Origin: GCA-003244245 sp050699955
GTDB taxonomy: Bacteria > Actinomycetota > Actinomycetes > Mycobacteriales > Pseudonocardiaceae
Length of the DNA stretch: 64,000 nucleotides
Direction: 5' to 3'
NCBI GenBank assembly: GCA_050699955.1
Contig: JBOHGD010000004.1
Location: 1 to 64,000 of the forward strand
Under the pieces are notes generated by a model. The model searched no databases. It was given only the letters and a program-made list of their open reading frames with translations, and had not been told where the DNA came from. The position numbers and the translations under genes were made by a program. Positions 7,468-15,568 of this stretch are shown in pieces. The first letter of the stretch is position 1. Every line of letters begins with the position of its first letter.

Positions 7468-9018
7468 ATGCGCCCTGACCGGATCAGGCCTGATCGGATC
7501 AGCGGAGCTCTGCTCGTCGCAGGTACCAGCTCCGATGCCGGAAAAAGCATGCTGGTGGCCGGGATCTGCCGCTGGCTGGCTCGCCGTGGCGTGTCGGTGG
7601 CCCCGTTCAAGGCACAGAACATGTCGAACAACTCGGTGGTGACCCCGGATGGTGGGGAGATCGGCCGGGCTCAGGCGGTGCAGGCCGCGGCGTGCGGTAT
7701 AGAGCCCGGGGTGCGGCTCAACCCGGTGCTGCTCAAACCCGGCAGCGACCGCTGCTCGCAGGTGGTGATCCTCGGCCACGCCGACGGCATCGTCTCCGCT
7801 GCCTCCTACCGGGACCGCAAGGCCGAGCTGATGGATGTCGTGGCCGGTGCCCTCGCCGCGTTGCGCGCCGAACACGAGGTGGTGGTCTGTGAGGGCGCCG
7901 GATCGCCTACCGAGATCAATCTGCGCGGCACCGACATCGCCAATATGGGGCTGGCCCGGGCCGCCGGCCTGCCGGTGCTCGTCGTCGGCGACATCGACCG
8001 CGGTGGTGTGCTCGCGCACCTGTTCGGCACCCTGGCCCTGCTCGGCCCGGCCGACCAGGCCCTGGTGGCCGGATTCGTGATCAACAAGTTCCGCGGGGAC
8101 CCGGACCTGCTCGCGCCCGGCCTCGCGCAGTTGCGCGACCTGACCGGCCGGCGCAGTTACGGCGTGTTGCCCTGGCGCGACGACCTGTGGCTGGACGCGG
8201 AGGACTCGTTGTCGTACCCGGCAGACCGGATGGTCGGGCGGGCGGTTGCGCCGCACGGTACCCAGTGGCTGCGGGTGGCCGCGGTGCGCCTGCCCCGGAT
8301 CTCCAACGGCACCGATGTGGACGCGCTGGCCTGTGAGCCCGGCGTCGCGGTGCGCTACGTCACTGAACCTTCCCGGCTGGCTGATGCCGACCTGGTGGTG
8401 CTGCCCGGTTCGAAGTCCACCGCAGCGGATCTGGACTGGTTGCGCCGCACCGGGCTGGCCACCGCGGTGGCCGCACACGCCGCCGAGGGTCGTCCGGTGT
8501 TCGGGATCTGCGGTGGCTACCAGATGCTCGGGCGGCGGATAGTCGATCCTGGCGTGGAGTGCAGTGCCGGTGAGGTGGCCGGTCTGGGGCTGCTCGACCT
8601 CGACGTGGTCTTCGATCCCGTCAAGCACCTGGGCCGGGTGGCGGGGACCGCTCTCGGCGAACCCGTCACCGGCTACGAGATCCACCACGGCCGGGTGGTG
8701 CACCGTGGCGAGCCCGCATTGGTGTCGGGTCCGGGCGAGGGCTCCGACGGCGGGCACCTGCTGGGCACCCACTGGCACGGGCTGTTCGAGAACGACGCCT
8801 TCCGCCGAGCGCTGCTGCGCCGGGTGGCCTGCCTGGCCGGCCGTCCCGGCTTTCGCCCCGCGCCCGATACCAGCTTCGCCGCGGCTCGCAGCGCCCAGCT
8901 CGACCTGCTCGGCGACCTGGTCGACCAGCACCTCGACACCGTGGCGCTGGTCGAGCTGATCGAGCGGGGTGCACCGGCCGGCCTGCCGTTCGTCCCGCCG
9001 GGCGTCGGCGATCAGTGA
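7468..9018 (+). CDS. cobQ: Cobyric acid synthase
   Basis: CobQ amidates four carboxylates of adenosylcobyrinate a,c-diamide, using glutamine and ATP. The N-terminal dethiobiotin-synthetase-like domain has the P-loop GTSSDAGKS. The C-terminal type I glutamine amidotransferase domain has the nucleophile in FGICGGYQMLG and a late His in GTHWHGLFENDAF. I start at ATG 7468, four bases after the previous stop; an upstream TTG at 7438 would overlap that gene. The first codons hold a 15-bp direct duplication encoding RPDRI twice. Length (516 residues) is a little above the usual 480-500. It stands apart from the main cobalamin block at 17-30 kb. Confidence 0.93.
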   Translation: MRPDRIRPDRISGALLVAGTSSDAGKSMLVAGICRWLARRGVSVAPFKAQNMSNNSVVTPDGGEIGRAQAVQAAACGIEPGVRLNPVLLKPGSDRCSQVVILGHADGIVSAASYRDRKAELMDVVAGALAALRAEHEVVVCEGAGSPTEINLRGTDIANMGLARAAGLPVLVVGDIDRGGVLAHLFGTLALLGPADQALVAGFVINKFRGDPDLLAPGLAQLRDLTGRRSYGVLPWRDDLWLDAEDSLSYPADRMVGRAVAPHGTQWLRVAAVRLPRISNGTDVDALACEPGVAVRYVTEPSRLADADLVVLPGSKSTAADLDWLRRTGLATAVAAHAAEGRPVFGICGGYQMLGRRIVDPGVECSAGEVAGLGLLDLDVVFDPVKHLGRVAGTALGEPVTGYEIHHGRVVHRGEPALVSGPGEGSDGGHLLGTHWHGLFENDAFRRALLRRVACLAGRPGFRPAPDTSFAAARSAQLDLLGDLVDQHLDTVALVELIERGAPAGLPFVPPGVGDQ

Positions 9019-9087
9019 CCGTCGGCACTGAGTCCTGGACACGGAGCTGACAGGGTGCTGCGTAGGCTCGGGATCGTGGACAAGCAG

Positions 9088-9282
9088 ATGAACGTATATG
9101 AAGCCAAGACCCAGTTCTCCAAGCTGTTGGAGCAGGTGGCGGCCGGTGACGAGATCGTGATCGCGCGCTACGGCAAGCCGGTCGCCCGGCTGGTCCCGCT
9201 GCAGCGCTCCGCGGAGCCCCAGGAACTGGGTTCGCTGAGAGAAGAGATCTTGGTGGCGCCGGACCTCAACCAGCCCCGGTGA
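9088..9282 (+). CDS. Phd/YefM-type antitoxin without a visible toxin
   Basis: MNVYEAKTQFSKLLEQVAAG followed by DEIVIARYGKPVARLVPL is the canonical Phd/YefM DNA-binding fold; the remaining 20 residues would be the toxin-neutralising tail. The length is 64 residues from ATG 9088; GTG 9076 (VDKQMNVYEA) is an alternative start. Such antitoxins normally overlap or abut a PIN or RelE/Doc toxin, but no toxin-like frame follows in the next 400 bases. It is either an orphan regulator or the survivor of a lost pair. Confidence 0.75.
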   Translation: MNVYEAKTQFSKLLEQVAAGDEIVIARYGKPVARLVPLQRSAEPQELGSLREEILVAPDLNQPR

Positions 9283-9696
9283 GGTGACGGCTCGATGCGC
9301 GCTGCTTCGTGCGTCGATGGAATCTGGTCTGACCAGGCTTGACCAGGTGGCCGGAGGTGCTGGGGAACACGTGCCGGTCGGGCGTGAGCCGATGACGCTC
9401 GCCATTCTCTGATTGATTGCCACGATCCTGGTTACTGCCCTATCGGGCACTGTGGACTGCCCTGTCGGGCCTGAATGCGCTGATGGCGGGTCATACCTGG
9501 TTATGTTCAGTAACTTGGCGGCAAGGGCACGGGGCCACCAATCCGCAGCCTGTCGTCCGGCGCAACGGGGGGATAATGGGGTGTCGGCGTGGCTACCTGT
9601 CACCGGGTAAGCCTGTCCGGGAGCCGCGCGGGATACCCCACAATGCTGTCCGGCGCTTCCAGTGTCAACTACGACGCGTCCGATATGGAGAAAGTG
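9283..9696. other. Non-coding interval between the antitoxin and the accessory island
   Basis: About 410 bases with no convincing gene. A partial direct repeat (CTGACCAGG / TTGACCAGG near 9330-9350) is present. An open frame that runs into the next gene from GTG 9589 lacks a ribosome binding site until 9687. Base composition falls here compared with the cobQ side, marking the left edge of the lower-GC island. It probably holds the promoter of the following gene. Confidence 0.4.
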
Positions 9697-10617
9697 ATGT
9701 CATCTGACTTTACCGTTAGTGATCCGACTGCCAATTTCCGCGTCAGCGAGTCGGTTGCCGAAGTCACGAGGGATCTGGGGCCGCTGGGTGAGCTGCCCGG
9801 TACGTGGATGGGCAGCGGGTTCAACTTGATCTCAAGGCCGGACCAGCATGACAAGAAACCATTCTTTCTGCAGCTCAACGACACCCGGGAGATACTGGCT
9901 TTCACTGATATCGGTGCACCGATCCCTAACCGCGGTTCAGTACAGGATGATATTCATTTTCTGGGTGTTCATTATCTTCAGCAGGTCAGCGACGCGATGA
10001 CAAACGGGGCTCTCCACATCGAACCAGGATTGTGGCTGAACCTGCCGGCCACTCCGGCGGGCCCAGGCACGAAGCCGCCGGCCGTGCCGGCCAGTGTGGT
10101 TCGTCTCGCGACGATACCGCATGGGGACGCGGTGCTGGCCCAAGGAGCAGCACCACCGCTCAAGCCAGTGCCGGGAGGGCCGAAAATCCCGGTCGCGGAC
10201 TCGACTCCGGTCAACTTGACGGGCCCCAACGCCGGGACGTCCAATTTCCCTGATCCACATTACCTGGACCCGTTCAAAAATACCCCGCCGCCCCCGGGGA
10301 TACCAGCCGACGCGAGAAAAAACCCGAATCTCGTTCTCACCGACGCGATAAAAGGGCAGAACATCATTGAGACGGTGACACTGGACGTCGACACCCAAAC
10401 CGCACTCGGGGGACTTCCTGGCGGAATCAGTAACATCCCCTTTGTCGTCGAAAACGCCAACGCGACGCGAGTGCAAGCGACCTTCTGGATCGAGAAGGTG
10501 CAACTACCGGGCAACAGTGGCTACTTCATGCAGCTTCAATATAGCCAGAAAATCTCATTGGACTTCCTCGACATCGGCTGGCCACACATCTCGGTGGGTA
10601 CCCTGGTAAAGCAGTAG
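9697..10617 (+). CDS. Conserved protein of the haem-binding-like (lipocalin-type) family, function uncertain
   Basis: The start is ATG 9697, seven bases after GGAG (9687-9690); upstream in-frame starts lack such a site. The 306-residue product begins with a block, LGPLGELPGTWMGSGFN ... FFLQLNDTREILAFTDIG, that resembles annotated haem-binding-like beta-barrel proteins of bacteria and fungi (nitrobindin/THAP4-like in shape). A Pro-rich middle (about 135-230) and a second beta-rich domain with ATFWIEKVQLPG near the end follow. It has no signal peptide or membrane segment. The family resemblance is from memory of the sequence pattern; haem binding itself is not shown. The last codons read VGTLVKQ. 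Composition is AT-richer than the flanking core genes. Confidence 0.55.
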   Translation: MSSDFTVSDPTANFRVSESVAEVTRDLGPLGELPGTWMGSGFNLISRPDQHDKKPFFLQLNDTREILAFTDIGAPIPNRGSVQDDIHFLGVHYLQQVSDAMTNGALHIEPGLWLNLPATPAGPGTKPPAVPASVVRLATIPHGDAVLAQGAAPPLKPVPGGPKIPVADSTPVNLTGPNAGTSNFPDPHYLDPFKNTPPPPGIPADARKNPNLVLTDAIKGQNIIETVTLDVDTQTALGGLPGGISNIPFVVENANATRVQATFWIEKVQLPGNSGYFMQLQYSQKISLDFLDIGWPHISVGTLVKQ

Positions 10618-10668
10618 TCGCGCGAAGGTGTGCGGGCCCGGCCCGGGACAAAGGTGACGCGGCCCCCT

Positions 10669-10706
10669 GGAGAGGACGTCGAGGGCGAGGTGTCGCCGTC
10701 CTCTCC
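10669..10706 (+). terminator. Stem-loop downstream of the haem-binding-like gene
   Basis: GGAGAGGAC (10669-10677) pairs perfectly with GTCCTCTCC (10698-10706), and an inner GGCGA/TCGCC pair closes a four-base loop. No U-run follows. It lies 51 bases after the stop codon and suits a factor-assisted or actinobacterial-type terminator. Confidence 0.55.
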
Positions 10707-10782
10707 GCACCGCCATCGTCCGGCTCGGGTGGGAGGAGCCGGACCGAAAAAAATTCGGTGGCATCGGATCATGCTCCCTTGG

Positions 10783-10813
10783 TATACAACGAACGTCATA
10801 TTTACGTTGTATA
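10783..10813. promoter_or_regulatory. Inverted repeat upstream of the DoxX-MFS pair, candidate operator
   Basis: TATACAACG (10783-10791) and CGTTGTATA (10805-10813) are perfect 9-bp arms separated by 13 bases. An inner AACGT/ACGTT pair extends the symmetry. It ends 12 bases before the ATG at 10826 in an unusually AT-rich stretch, where a promoter would lie. The length and symmetry suit a dimeric TetR- or MarR-type repressor. No such regulator is encoded nearby, so the binding protein is unknown. Confidence 0.5.
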
Positions 10814-10825
10814 TACGGGGGCGTG

Positions 10826-11389
10826 ATGATGCTCGATCAGCACCGGCAGCTCACCACTACACAAGATCACGATGCTGCGGGGTCGACGGTGCCGCGGCCA
10901 CACCTGCGGGCGACTCTTATTTCCCGCGTTGCGGGCCATGAGCTCGACGCGGCCATCCATCGCTGGCTGATGTACCACAGCATCACCCTGTTGCGGATCA
11001 GCATGGGCGTGGTGATCTTCGGATTCGGTGTCCTGAAGTACTTTCCTGGCGTCAGCCCGGCTGAGAGTCTGGTCCGGGCGACCACTCACCTGCTCACCTT
11101 TGGCCTGGTACCCGACAGTGTGATGGTCATGCTGACCGCGACATTGGAATGCTGCATCGGACTGTCATTGATCACGGGCCGGGGGCTACGCGTTATCAGG
11201 TACCTCCTGGTGGGCTGGAGCATCGGAATCCTCTCGCCGCTCGTGCTGTTGCCTGGGCGGCTGTTCAGCGGACTCGACCACGCACCCACGCTGGAAGGCC
11301 AGTACGTCATTAAAGACTTCGTGCTGCTCGCCGCGAGCCTGGTGATCGTCGCCACTGTGCGCCGCGCCGAGAATAACGATAGGAGGTGA
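10826..11389 (+). CDS. DoxX-like integral membrane protein
   Basis: The protein has 187 residues, with an N-terminal hydrophilic region of about 45 and then four membrane segments. The first is LLRISMGVVIFGFGVLKYF, and SVMVMLTATLECCIGLSLITG follows, as in DoxX/DoxD-like proteins. Family members are linked to redox and thiol homeostasis, but substrates are mostly unknown. ATG 10826 is used; GTG 10823 and ATG 10829 are neighbours, and GGGGGCG lies directly upstream. The stop overlaps the AGGAGG of the MFS gene, so the two are co-transcribed. Confidence 0.7.
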   Translation: MMLDQHRQLTTTQDHDAAGSTVPRPHLRATLISRVAGHELDAAIHRWLMYHSITLLRISMGVVIFGFGVLKYFPGVSPAESLVRATTHLLTFGLVPDSVMVMLTATLECCIGLSLITGRGLRVIRYLLVGWSIGILSPLVLLPGRLFSGLDHAPTLEGQYVIKDFVLLAASLVIVATVRRAENNDRR

Positions 11390-11397
11390 ACTCCGGC

Positions 11398-12591
11398 GTG
11401 GGGCTGAATCGAGCCGAGGTCGCTTGTCCAGCCCGCCTCCACCGTGGAGTGGTCCTGCTATTGGCGGTGGCCACGGGCTTGTCGGTGGCCAACATGTATT
11501 ACTCGCAGCCGCTGCTGGACCTGATCGGCCACCAACTACACCTCAGCGTCGCCACCACGGGCCTCGTCGTCACGGTGACCCAGCTGGGATACGCGGCTGG
11601 TCTGATGTTCCTGCTTCCGCTGGGAGATCTGCTCGAGCGTCGCCGCCTGGTGGTGGTCCTGGCGGTCGGGGCCGCGGTCGCTCTGGCACTGATGGCACGC
11701 TCCACCACGGCCTGGTCGCTACTGGCCTGCGCCCTCGCGGTCGGGTTCCTGTCCGTGTTGGCCCAGATCCTCGTCCCGCTGGCCGCCACGCTCGCCGGCC
11801 CCGGCGAGCGCAGCAGGGTCCTGGGGATGGTGATGAGCGGGCTCCTGCTGGGTGTTCTGCTGGCCCGCACCATCTCCGGCTACCTGGCCCAACTCGGTGG
11901 CTGGACCACTGCCTACTGGGTCGCTGCCGCGCTGATGCTGGTGCTGGCCACCGCGCTATGGCTGGGCCTGCCGACCACCGACCGCAACCACGCGAACCTG
12001 CGCTATCCGGGGCTGCTGCTGTCCACCGTCGCCCTGCTACAGGAGGAGCCGGTGCTACGTCTGCGCTCGCTCTACGGAGCACTCGGCTTCGCCGCATTCA
12101 GCGTCTTGTGGACCTCGATCACCTTCCTGCTTTCTGGACCGCCCTACCACTACTCCACCGGCACCGTGGGACTGTTCGGCTTGGTCGGCGCTGCCGGGGC
12201 AGCCGCCGCAACTGTGGCCGGGCGGACTGCCGACCGCGGAGGATCTCGCCGCACGACCGCGGTGACTGTGTCGCTCCTGCTGGCCAGTTGGCTGCCGCTG
12301 GTGTTCGGTCTCCGCTCCCTGGCGGCGCTGCTGGTCGGTATCGTCCTGCTCGACCTGGCCGTGCAGGGACTGCACATCACCAACCAGAGTGAGATCTATC
12401 GGCTGCGGCCCGAAGCCAGGAGCCGACTCACCTCGGCCTATATGACCTTCTATTTCGCCGGTGGTGCCCTCGGTTCGGCGTTGTCCACGATCGTTTACGC
12501 CGTCTACGGCTGGGCCGGCGCGTGCGCTCTCGGTGCGCTCATCGCCGCAGCGGCCGCAGCCGTCTGGCTGGTCACTTCACCGCCGCGCTGA
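11398..12591 (+). CDS. MFS transporter
   Basis: This is a 12-segment major facilitator permease of about 397 residues. The start GTG 11398 has AGGAGG at 11381-11386. The motif GDLLERRRLVVVLAVGAAVA after segment 2 is the classic MFS loop 2-3 signature. The sequence resembles drug/metabolite:H+ antiporters of the Bcr/YnfM kind (NMYYSQPLLDLIG in segment 1). It converges on, and overlaps by 20 bases, the HAD gene of the biosynthetic operon. It is a plausible exporter for that operon's product, which is an inference from position only. Confidence 0.8.
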   Translation: MGLNRAEVACPARLHRGVVLLLAVATGLSVANMYYSQPLLDLIGHQLHLSVATTGLVVTVTQLGYAAGLMFLLPLGDLLERRRLVVVLAVGAAVALALMARSTTAWSLLACALAVGFLSVLAQILVPLAATLAGPGERSRVLGMVMSGLLLGVLLARTISGYLAQLGGWTTAYWVAAALMLVLATALWLGLPTTDRNHANLRYPGLLLSTVALLQEEPVLRLRSLYGALGFAAFSVLWTSITFLLSGPPYHYSTGTVGLFGLVGAAGAAAATVAGRTADRGGSRRTTAVTVSLLLASWLPLVFGLRSLAALLVGIVLLDLAVQGLHITNQSEIYRLRPEARSRLTSAYMTFYFAGGALGSALSTIVYAVYGWAGACALGALIAAAAAAVWLVTSPPR

Positions 12592-13270
12592 GCGGTGCCG
12601 GGTCAGCGGGCAACACCGGCCAGCCATTGCACCGTGCGTGCTCCAGCAATATCGGATCTTTACCGACCACGCTGGGGTGGCCTACCTTCACTAGCATATG
12701 CAGATCACTGGAATGATCGGCGTAGCAGAAGCAGTCGTCGGGGCGCAGCCCGAGCGATGCGATGGTCTCCGCAACTCCGAAAGCCTTGTTCTCGCCAATC
12801 ATGGGCCGCACTACTTCACCGGTCAGTCGTCCCTCCTCGTCCACGATCGGCTCGGTGCACACCACTCCGCCGGCGCCGAGTTCCGTCGCGAGTGGTTCGA
12901 GGCACGCCTGGAAGGAACCGGAAACCAAAACAACGATGTCGCCTCGTGCCTGGTGCTTGATAACTGCGGACAGCGTGGCACCGACGAACGCGGTCGGCGA
13001 CTCGCGGTACCTCCGGTACCAGCTCCGCCCGGCCGCCAGCAGGTCCACGAACGGCACGCCGGCGAAGATCCGATAGTATATCCGGTTGATCTCCGTCCGG
13101 TGCACGCCGCTCTCGACCTTCGCGTGAATGTCGGCCATCACCTTCTGATACGCGTCGTCGTCACCGTCTCTCTGCTCGATCCAATGACGCAGAAACACGA
13201 ACATGCTCTTGGCCGAGAGCAACGTGTCGTCGACGTCGAAGAAGGCCGCGGAAACACTTCGGCTGTGCAT
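12572..13270 (-). CDS. HAD-IB family phosphatase
   Basis: This 232-residue hydrolase has DVDDTLLS (motif I, nucleophile Asp, residues 12-19), SGSFQACL (motif II, near 117) and CYADHSSDLHML (motif III, near 182), preceded by the conserved Lys of GENKAFG. The SerB/HAD-IB subfamily removes phosphate from small molecules. It is the last gene of the minus-strand operon, 30 bases after the AfsA-like gene. In gamma-butyrolactone routes a phosphatase acts after AfsA, so a dephosphorylation step in the same pathway is a reasonable inference. Confidence 0.85.
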   Translation of the reverse strand: MHSRSVSAAFFDVDDTLLSAKSMFVFLRHWIEQRDGDDDAYQKVMADIHAKVESGVHRTEINRIYYRIFAGVPFVDLLAAGRSWYRRYRESPTAFVGATLSAVIKHQARGDIVVLVSGSFQACLEPLATELGAGGVVCTEPIVDEEGRLTGEVVRPMIGENKAFGVAETIASLGLRPDDCFCYADHSSDLHMLVKVGHPSVVGKDPILLEHARCNGWPVLPADPAPLSAAVK

Positions 13271-13300
13271 CTGAGATCGTTCCTTTCCTAGGAAACCGTC

Positions 13301-14044
13301 TTAACCCGCCTTCTCCGCTGAGTGCTCCACGCGAGTCAGGTGACCTACCAGGGTCTGCCGGGCAACCATCGACTCGTATTTCTCACTGAACGCCTCCGGT
13401 ATTACCAGGTACTCAGCCTCGACCTCGGCCGCCAGCACGTCTTCCTGGTACACGCAGATCAGGCACTTGAACACCTGTCCAGTGGTGCTGGCCTGGTGCC
13501 CCACCAGCCGGTACTCAACGCAGGCGGGCAGTGGAAAAACGTACTTATGAAAAGCTGACCGCATCGAGCTGACGACAAAACGCTGTGTCGTGGCCGTGTC
13601 CTTGAGTAAGTACATCTCGGTCACTGCCGTCCAGGTCTGCCGAGCAGCCTCCATGAGCGCAATCGCCGGAATGTGCTGTCCGGTGAGGTGGTCCTCCAGA
13701 ACCTCCGTGTGTTCGTCGATCAAAAGATCGGTCACGAACCGGTCCGCCGCTAGCCGCACCGGAGTCCCGACCATGGTGTTCTTCGGGTTTCGTTTGTGCG
13801 TGAGGTGTTTCTCGGCGAATTCCGGTATGCCGCCCACGGCAACGGCCCGCGGGTTGGACTCAATCAGTCTCCTCACCTTGCCGAGCTGATCGGCCGAAAG
13901 GCCCTGGCCGATGGTGACTGATAGGGTCCGTGACCCACCGAGGGTGCGTAGCCGCCTCATCAAGCCAGCAGTGGAAATAGTTCCATGGTTCGTGAGGAAA
14001 GCGTCGAACCGGGCTCCGACAACTATGACTGTGTCGTGTGGCAT
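13301..14044 (-). CDS. AfsA-like hotdog domain protein
   Basis: The product has 247 residues from ATG 14044, which follows GGAGAAC; an upstream ATG at 14077 lacks a site. The C-terminal part, from LTHKRNPKNTMVG through HLTGQHIPAIALMEAARQTW to a closing strand near CVEYRLVGH, resembles the hotdog domain of A-factor synthase AfsA, which joins an ACP-bound acyl chain to dihydroxyacetone phosphate. AfsA has two hotdog repeats; here only one is clear. The first 95 residues (TVIVVGARFDAFLTNHG ...) form a different domain that I do not recognise. Next to an ACP gene, it probably uses the ACP thioester as substrate and releases the product. Confidence 0.7.
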   Translation of the reverse strand: MPHDTVIVVGARFDAFLTNHGTISTAGLMRRLRTLGGSRTLSVTIGQGLSADQLGKVRRLIESNPRAVAVGGIPEFAEKHLTHKRNPKNTMVGTPVRLAADRFVTDLLIDEHTEVLEDHLTGQHIPAIALMEAARQTWTAVTEMYLLKDTATTQRFVVSSMRSAFHKYVFPLPACVEYRLVGHQASTTGQVFKCLICVYQEDVLAAEVEAEYLVIPEAFSEKYESMVARQTLVGHLTRVEHSAEKAG

Positions 14045-14088
14045 CGTTGTTCTCCGGAATTTAGGAGTAAGCTTCAAAATTGTGCCGA

Positions 14089-14334
14089 TCAGCTCGCTAA
14101 AAAGTGCTTCTCGATAGCGGCCAGGGTGCGCAGGTCGCCGAGGTCGAGCCGGTCCATGTCAATCTCAGCCCCGCTCGCCTGCTCGATGACAAAGATGAAC
14201 TCGACGAACGACAGCGAGTCGACAAGGCGGGTCTCGATGAGGTCCTCGTCTGCGCCGACGTCCTGGCGGTCGGGGTGCTTGGCGAGAATCCAGCTCTTCA
14301 CCTCGTTGATCGATGCTGTGGTCTGCTGAGCCAT
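14089..14334 (-). CDS. Stand-alone acyl/aminoacyl carrier protein
   Basis: An 81-residue acidic four-helix protein with the phosphopantetheine site Ser40 in ETRLVDSLSFVEFIF. The start ATG 14334 follows GAGGAG. Its sequence differs from fatty-acid AcpP (LVDSLS instead of LGADSL). It stands between an AcpS-type transferase and an AfsA-like protein, downstream of an amino acid:carrier-protein ligase, so it is very probably loaded with an amino acid. A gap of only eight bases separates it from the transferase gene. Confidence 0.88.
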   Translation of the reverse strand: MAQQTTASINEVKSWILAKHPDRQDVGADEDLIETRLVDSLSFVEFIFVIEQASGAEIDMDRLDLGDLRTLAAIEKHFLAS

Positions 14335-14342
14335 GGGACTCC

Positions 14343-14726
14343 TCACTCTGTGGTGGTTGCGGCGACGGCGACCGCATAGGCCCCGTCGTGGGAAATACTT
14401 ATTGATATCTCCGAACAGATTCCTGCGGCCCGAGCAAGCTCCGCGGCCGCGCCGTCGAGGTAGACGACCGGCCACGTCCCCGGCTGTCCCTCGACATGGA
14501 TGGACCGCCAAGGAAGGACGCCGCCCCGGCAGCGGAACAGCTTGAACACCGCCTCTTTGACGGCTAGGCGGCCGGCGACGGAGGACGGGTCAAGACGGCC
14601 GGCCCGCGTGCACTCCGAAATCTCGTCCCTGTGCAGCATCCGAGCGAGGACCGACCGGTTAGCGGGTTCGAGCAGCGCCTGAGCACGGGTGAGCGGGACG
14701 AGATCCACACCGATCCGGACGGGCAT
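14343..14726 (-). CDS. AcpS-type 4'-phosphopantetheinyl transferase
   Basis: A 127-residue holo-ACP synthase homologue. MPVRIGVDLVPLTRA has the Asp of the Mg-binding GVD motif, and VAGRLAVKEAVFKLF has the WxxKEA-like second motif with its catalytic Glu and Lys. SISISHDGAYAVAVA forms the C-terminal strand. It would convert the neighbouring apo-carrier protein to the holo form. ATG 14726 overlaps the stop of the upstream ligase gene; in-frame codons before it belong to that gene. A dedicated transferase implies that the carrier protein is not served well by the housekeeping enzyme. Confidence 0.85.
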   Translation of the reverse strand: MPVRIGVDLVPLTRAQALLEPANRSVLARMLHRDEISECTRAGRLDPSSVAGRLAVKEAVFKLFRCRGGVLPWRSIHVEGQPGTWPVVYLDGAAAELARAAGICSEISISISHDGAYAVAVAATTTE

Positions 14727-15568
14727 CACACCGGCTGCAGCTGGGATGCAGCCCGGCGCACTTCCTCCAGCGCCTGCTCCGCCGAGCCGTGCCGGTCGAC
14801 CAACACGCTCACCCAGCGCTCGAGACCGAACGCCACGCAGCTCGTGAACGCGAGGCCGTCGTCGGAGCCGGTGGTGATCCGGCACCGCTCACCGAAGAAG
14901 TTCCGGTGAGTGTTGACCGATGCGATGGCGAGGTCGCCGACCTGGAACTCGTGCTTGACCGCCTGCACCTGCTGTAGCAGCGCACGAGATCCCCCGCGCT
15001 CGAAGAACGGATCCGTCGCGGCTTCCTTCACGAATTCGAGGGACAACGCGCGGCAGAACGTCTCGATCTTAGCCGCGAAACGAGTGAGGACGTCTTGGGT
15101 ATGCGCGTACGAACCGAGTGCGACGATCTCACGCATCTGGAAGCTGAGCAGCCTGCGCAGTCCGTCGAAATGGTCTTCCCCACGAAAGCAGCGGTTGACC
15201 AGGGTCACGAGGGTTGAGGTCGGCACCTGGCGGTCCTCGAAGAACAGATACGCGCCGAAGCACGTCGCCGTCGGGAGGCCGAGGTGCACAGACGCGAGCT
15301 GTTCCGGCCGGAACCGGCCGCCATCAGGCCCGAGGCCTGAGTCGACCCGCAGCGGTCCCGCCATGAGTGACAGGTGCGGAAAGTTAACGTACACGTCGAA
15401 TTTTTCCAGATCCTTCACCGCATACAGCGGTGGAGGGCAGATCTCACGCGCGCCGGCGTCGACCGCCCATCGGGTGAACGTCTTGTCGAGGGCTTTAATC
15501 AGGGCCGTGTGGTCGGGACCGAGGATCGCGAGGCCGCCTTCGAGGCGGCTGTCACCCAGTGCGTTCAC
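14726..15568 (-). CDS. Amino acid:[carrier protein] ligase (class II aaRS-like)
   Basis: The 280-residue protein has the catalytic fold of class II (atypical seryl-tRNA synthetase-like) enzymes but no tRNA-binding arm. It resembles the Bradyrhizobium amino acid:carrier-protein ligases, which adenylate an amino acid and load it on the phosphopantetheine of a CP. The zinc ligands known in that family as Cys, Glu and Cys map to Cys103 (TATCFGAYLFF), Glu147 (SFQMREIVALG) and Cys244 (LAFTSCVAFGLERW), with nearly the same spacing. The amino acid used cannot be read from the sequence; characterised enzymes take Gly or Ala. It overlaps the oxygenase stop by four bases and the transferase start by one, indicating tight coupling. 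Confidence 0.85.
   Translation of the reverse strand: MNALGDSRLEGGLAILGPDHTALIKALDKTFTRWAVDAGAREICPPPLYAVKDLEKFDVYVNFPHLSLMAGPLRVDSGLGPDGGRFRPEQLASVHLGLPTATCFGAYLFFEDRQVPTSTLVTLVNRCFRGEDHFDGLRRLLSFQMREIVALGSYAHTQDVLTRFAAKIETFCRALSLEFVKEAATDPFFERGGSRALLQQVQAVKHEFQVGDLAIASVNTHRNFFGERCRITTGSDDGLAFTSCVAFGLERWVSVLVDRHGSAEQALEEVRRAASQLQPV

Noticed and set aside
9589..9696. Longer start for the haem-binding-like protein at GTG 9589
   Set aside because: The added 36 residues look random, and the only good ribosome binding site (GGAG at 9687-9690) serves ATG 9697.
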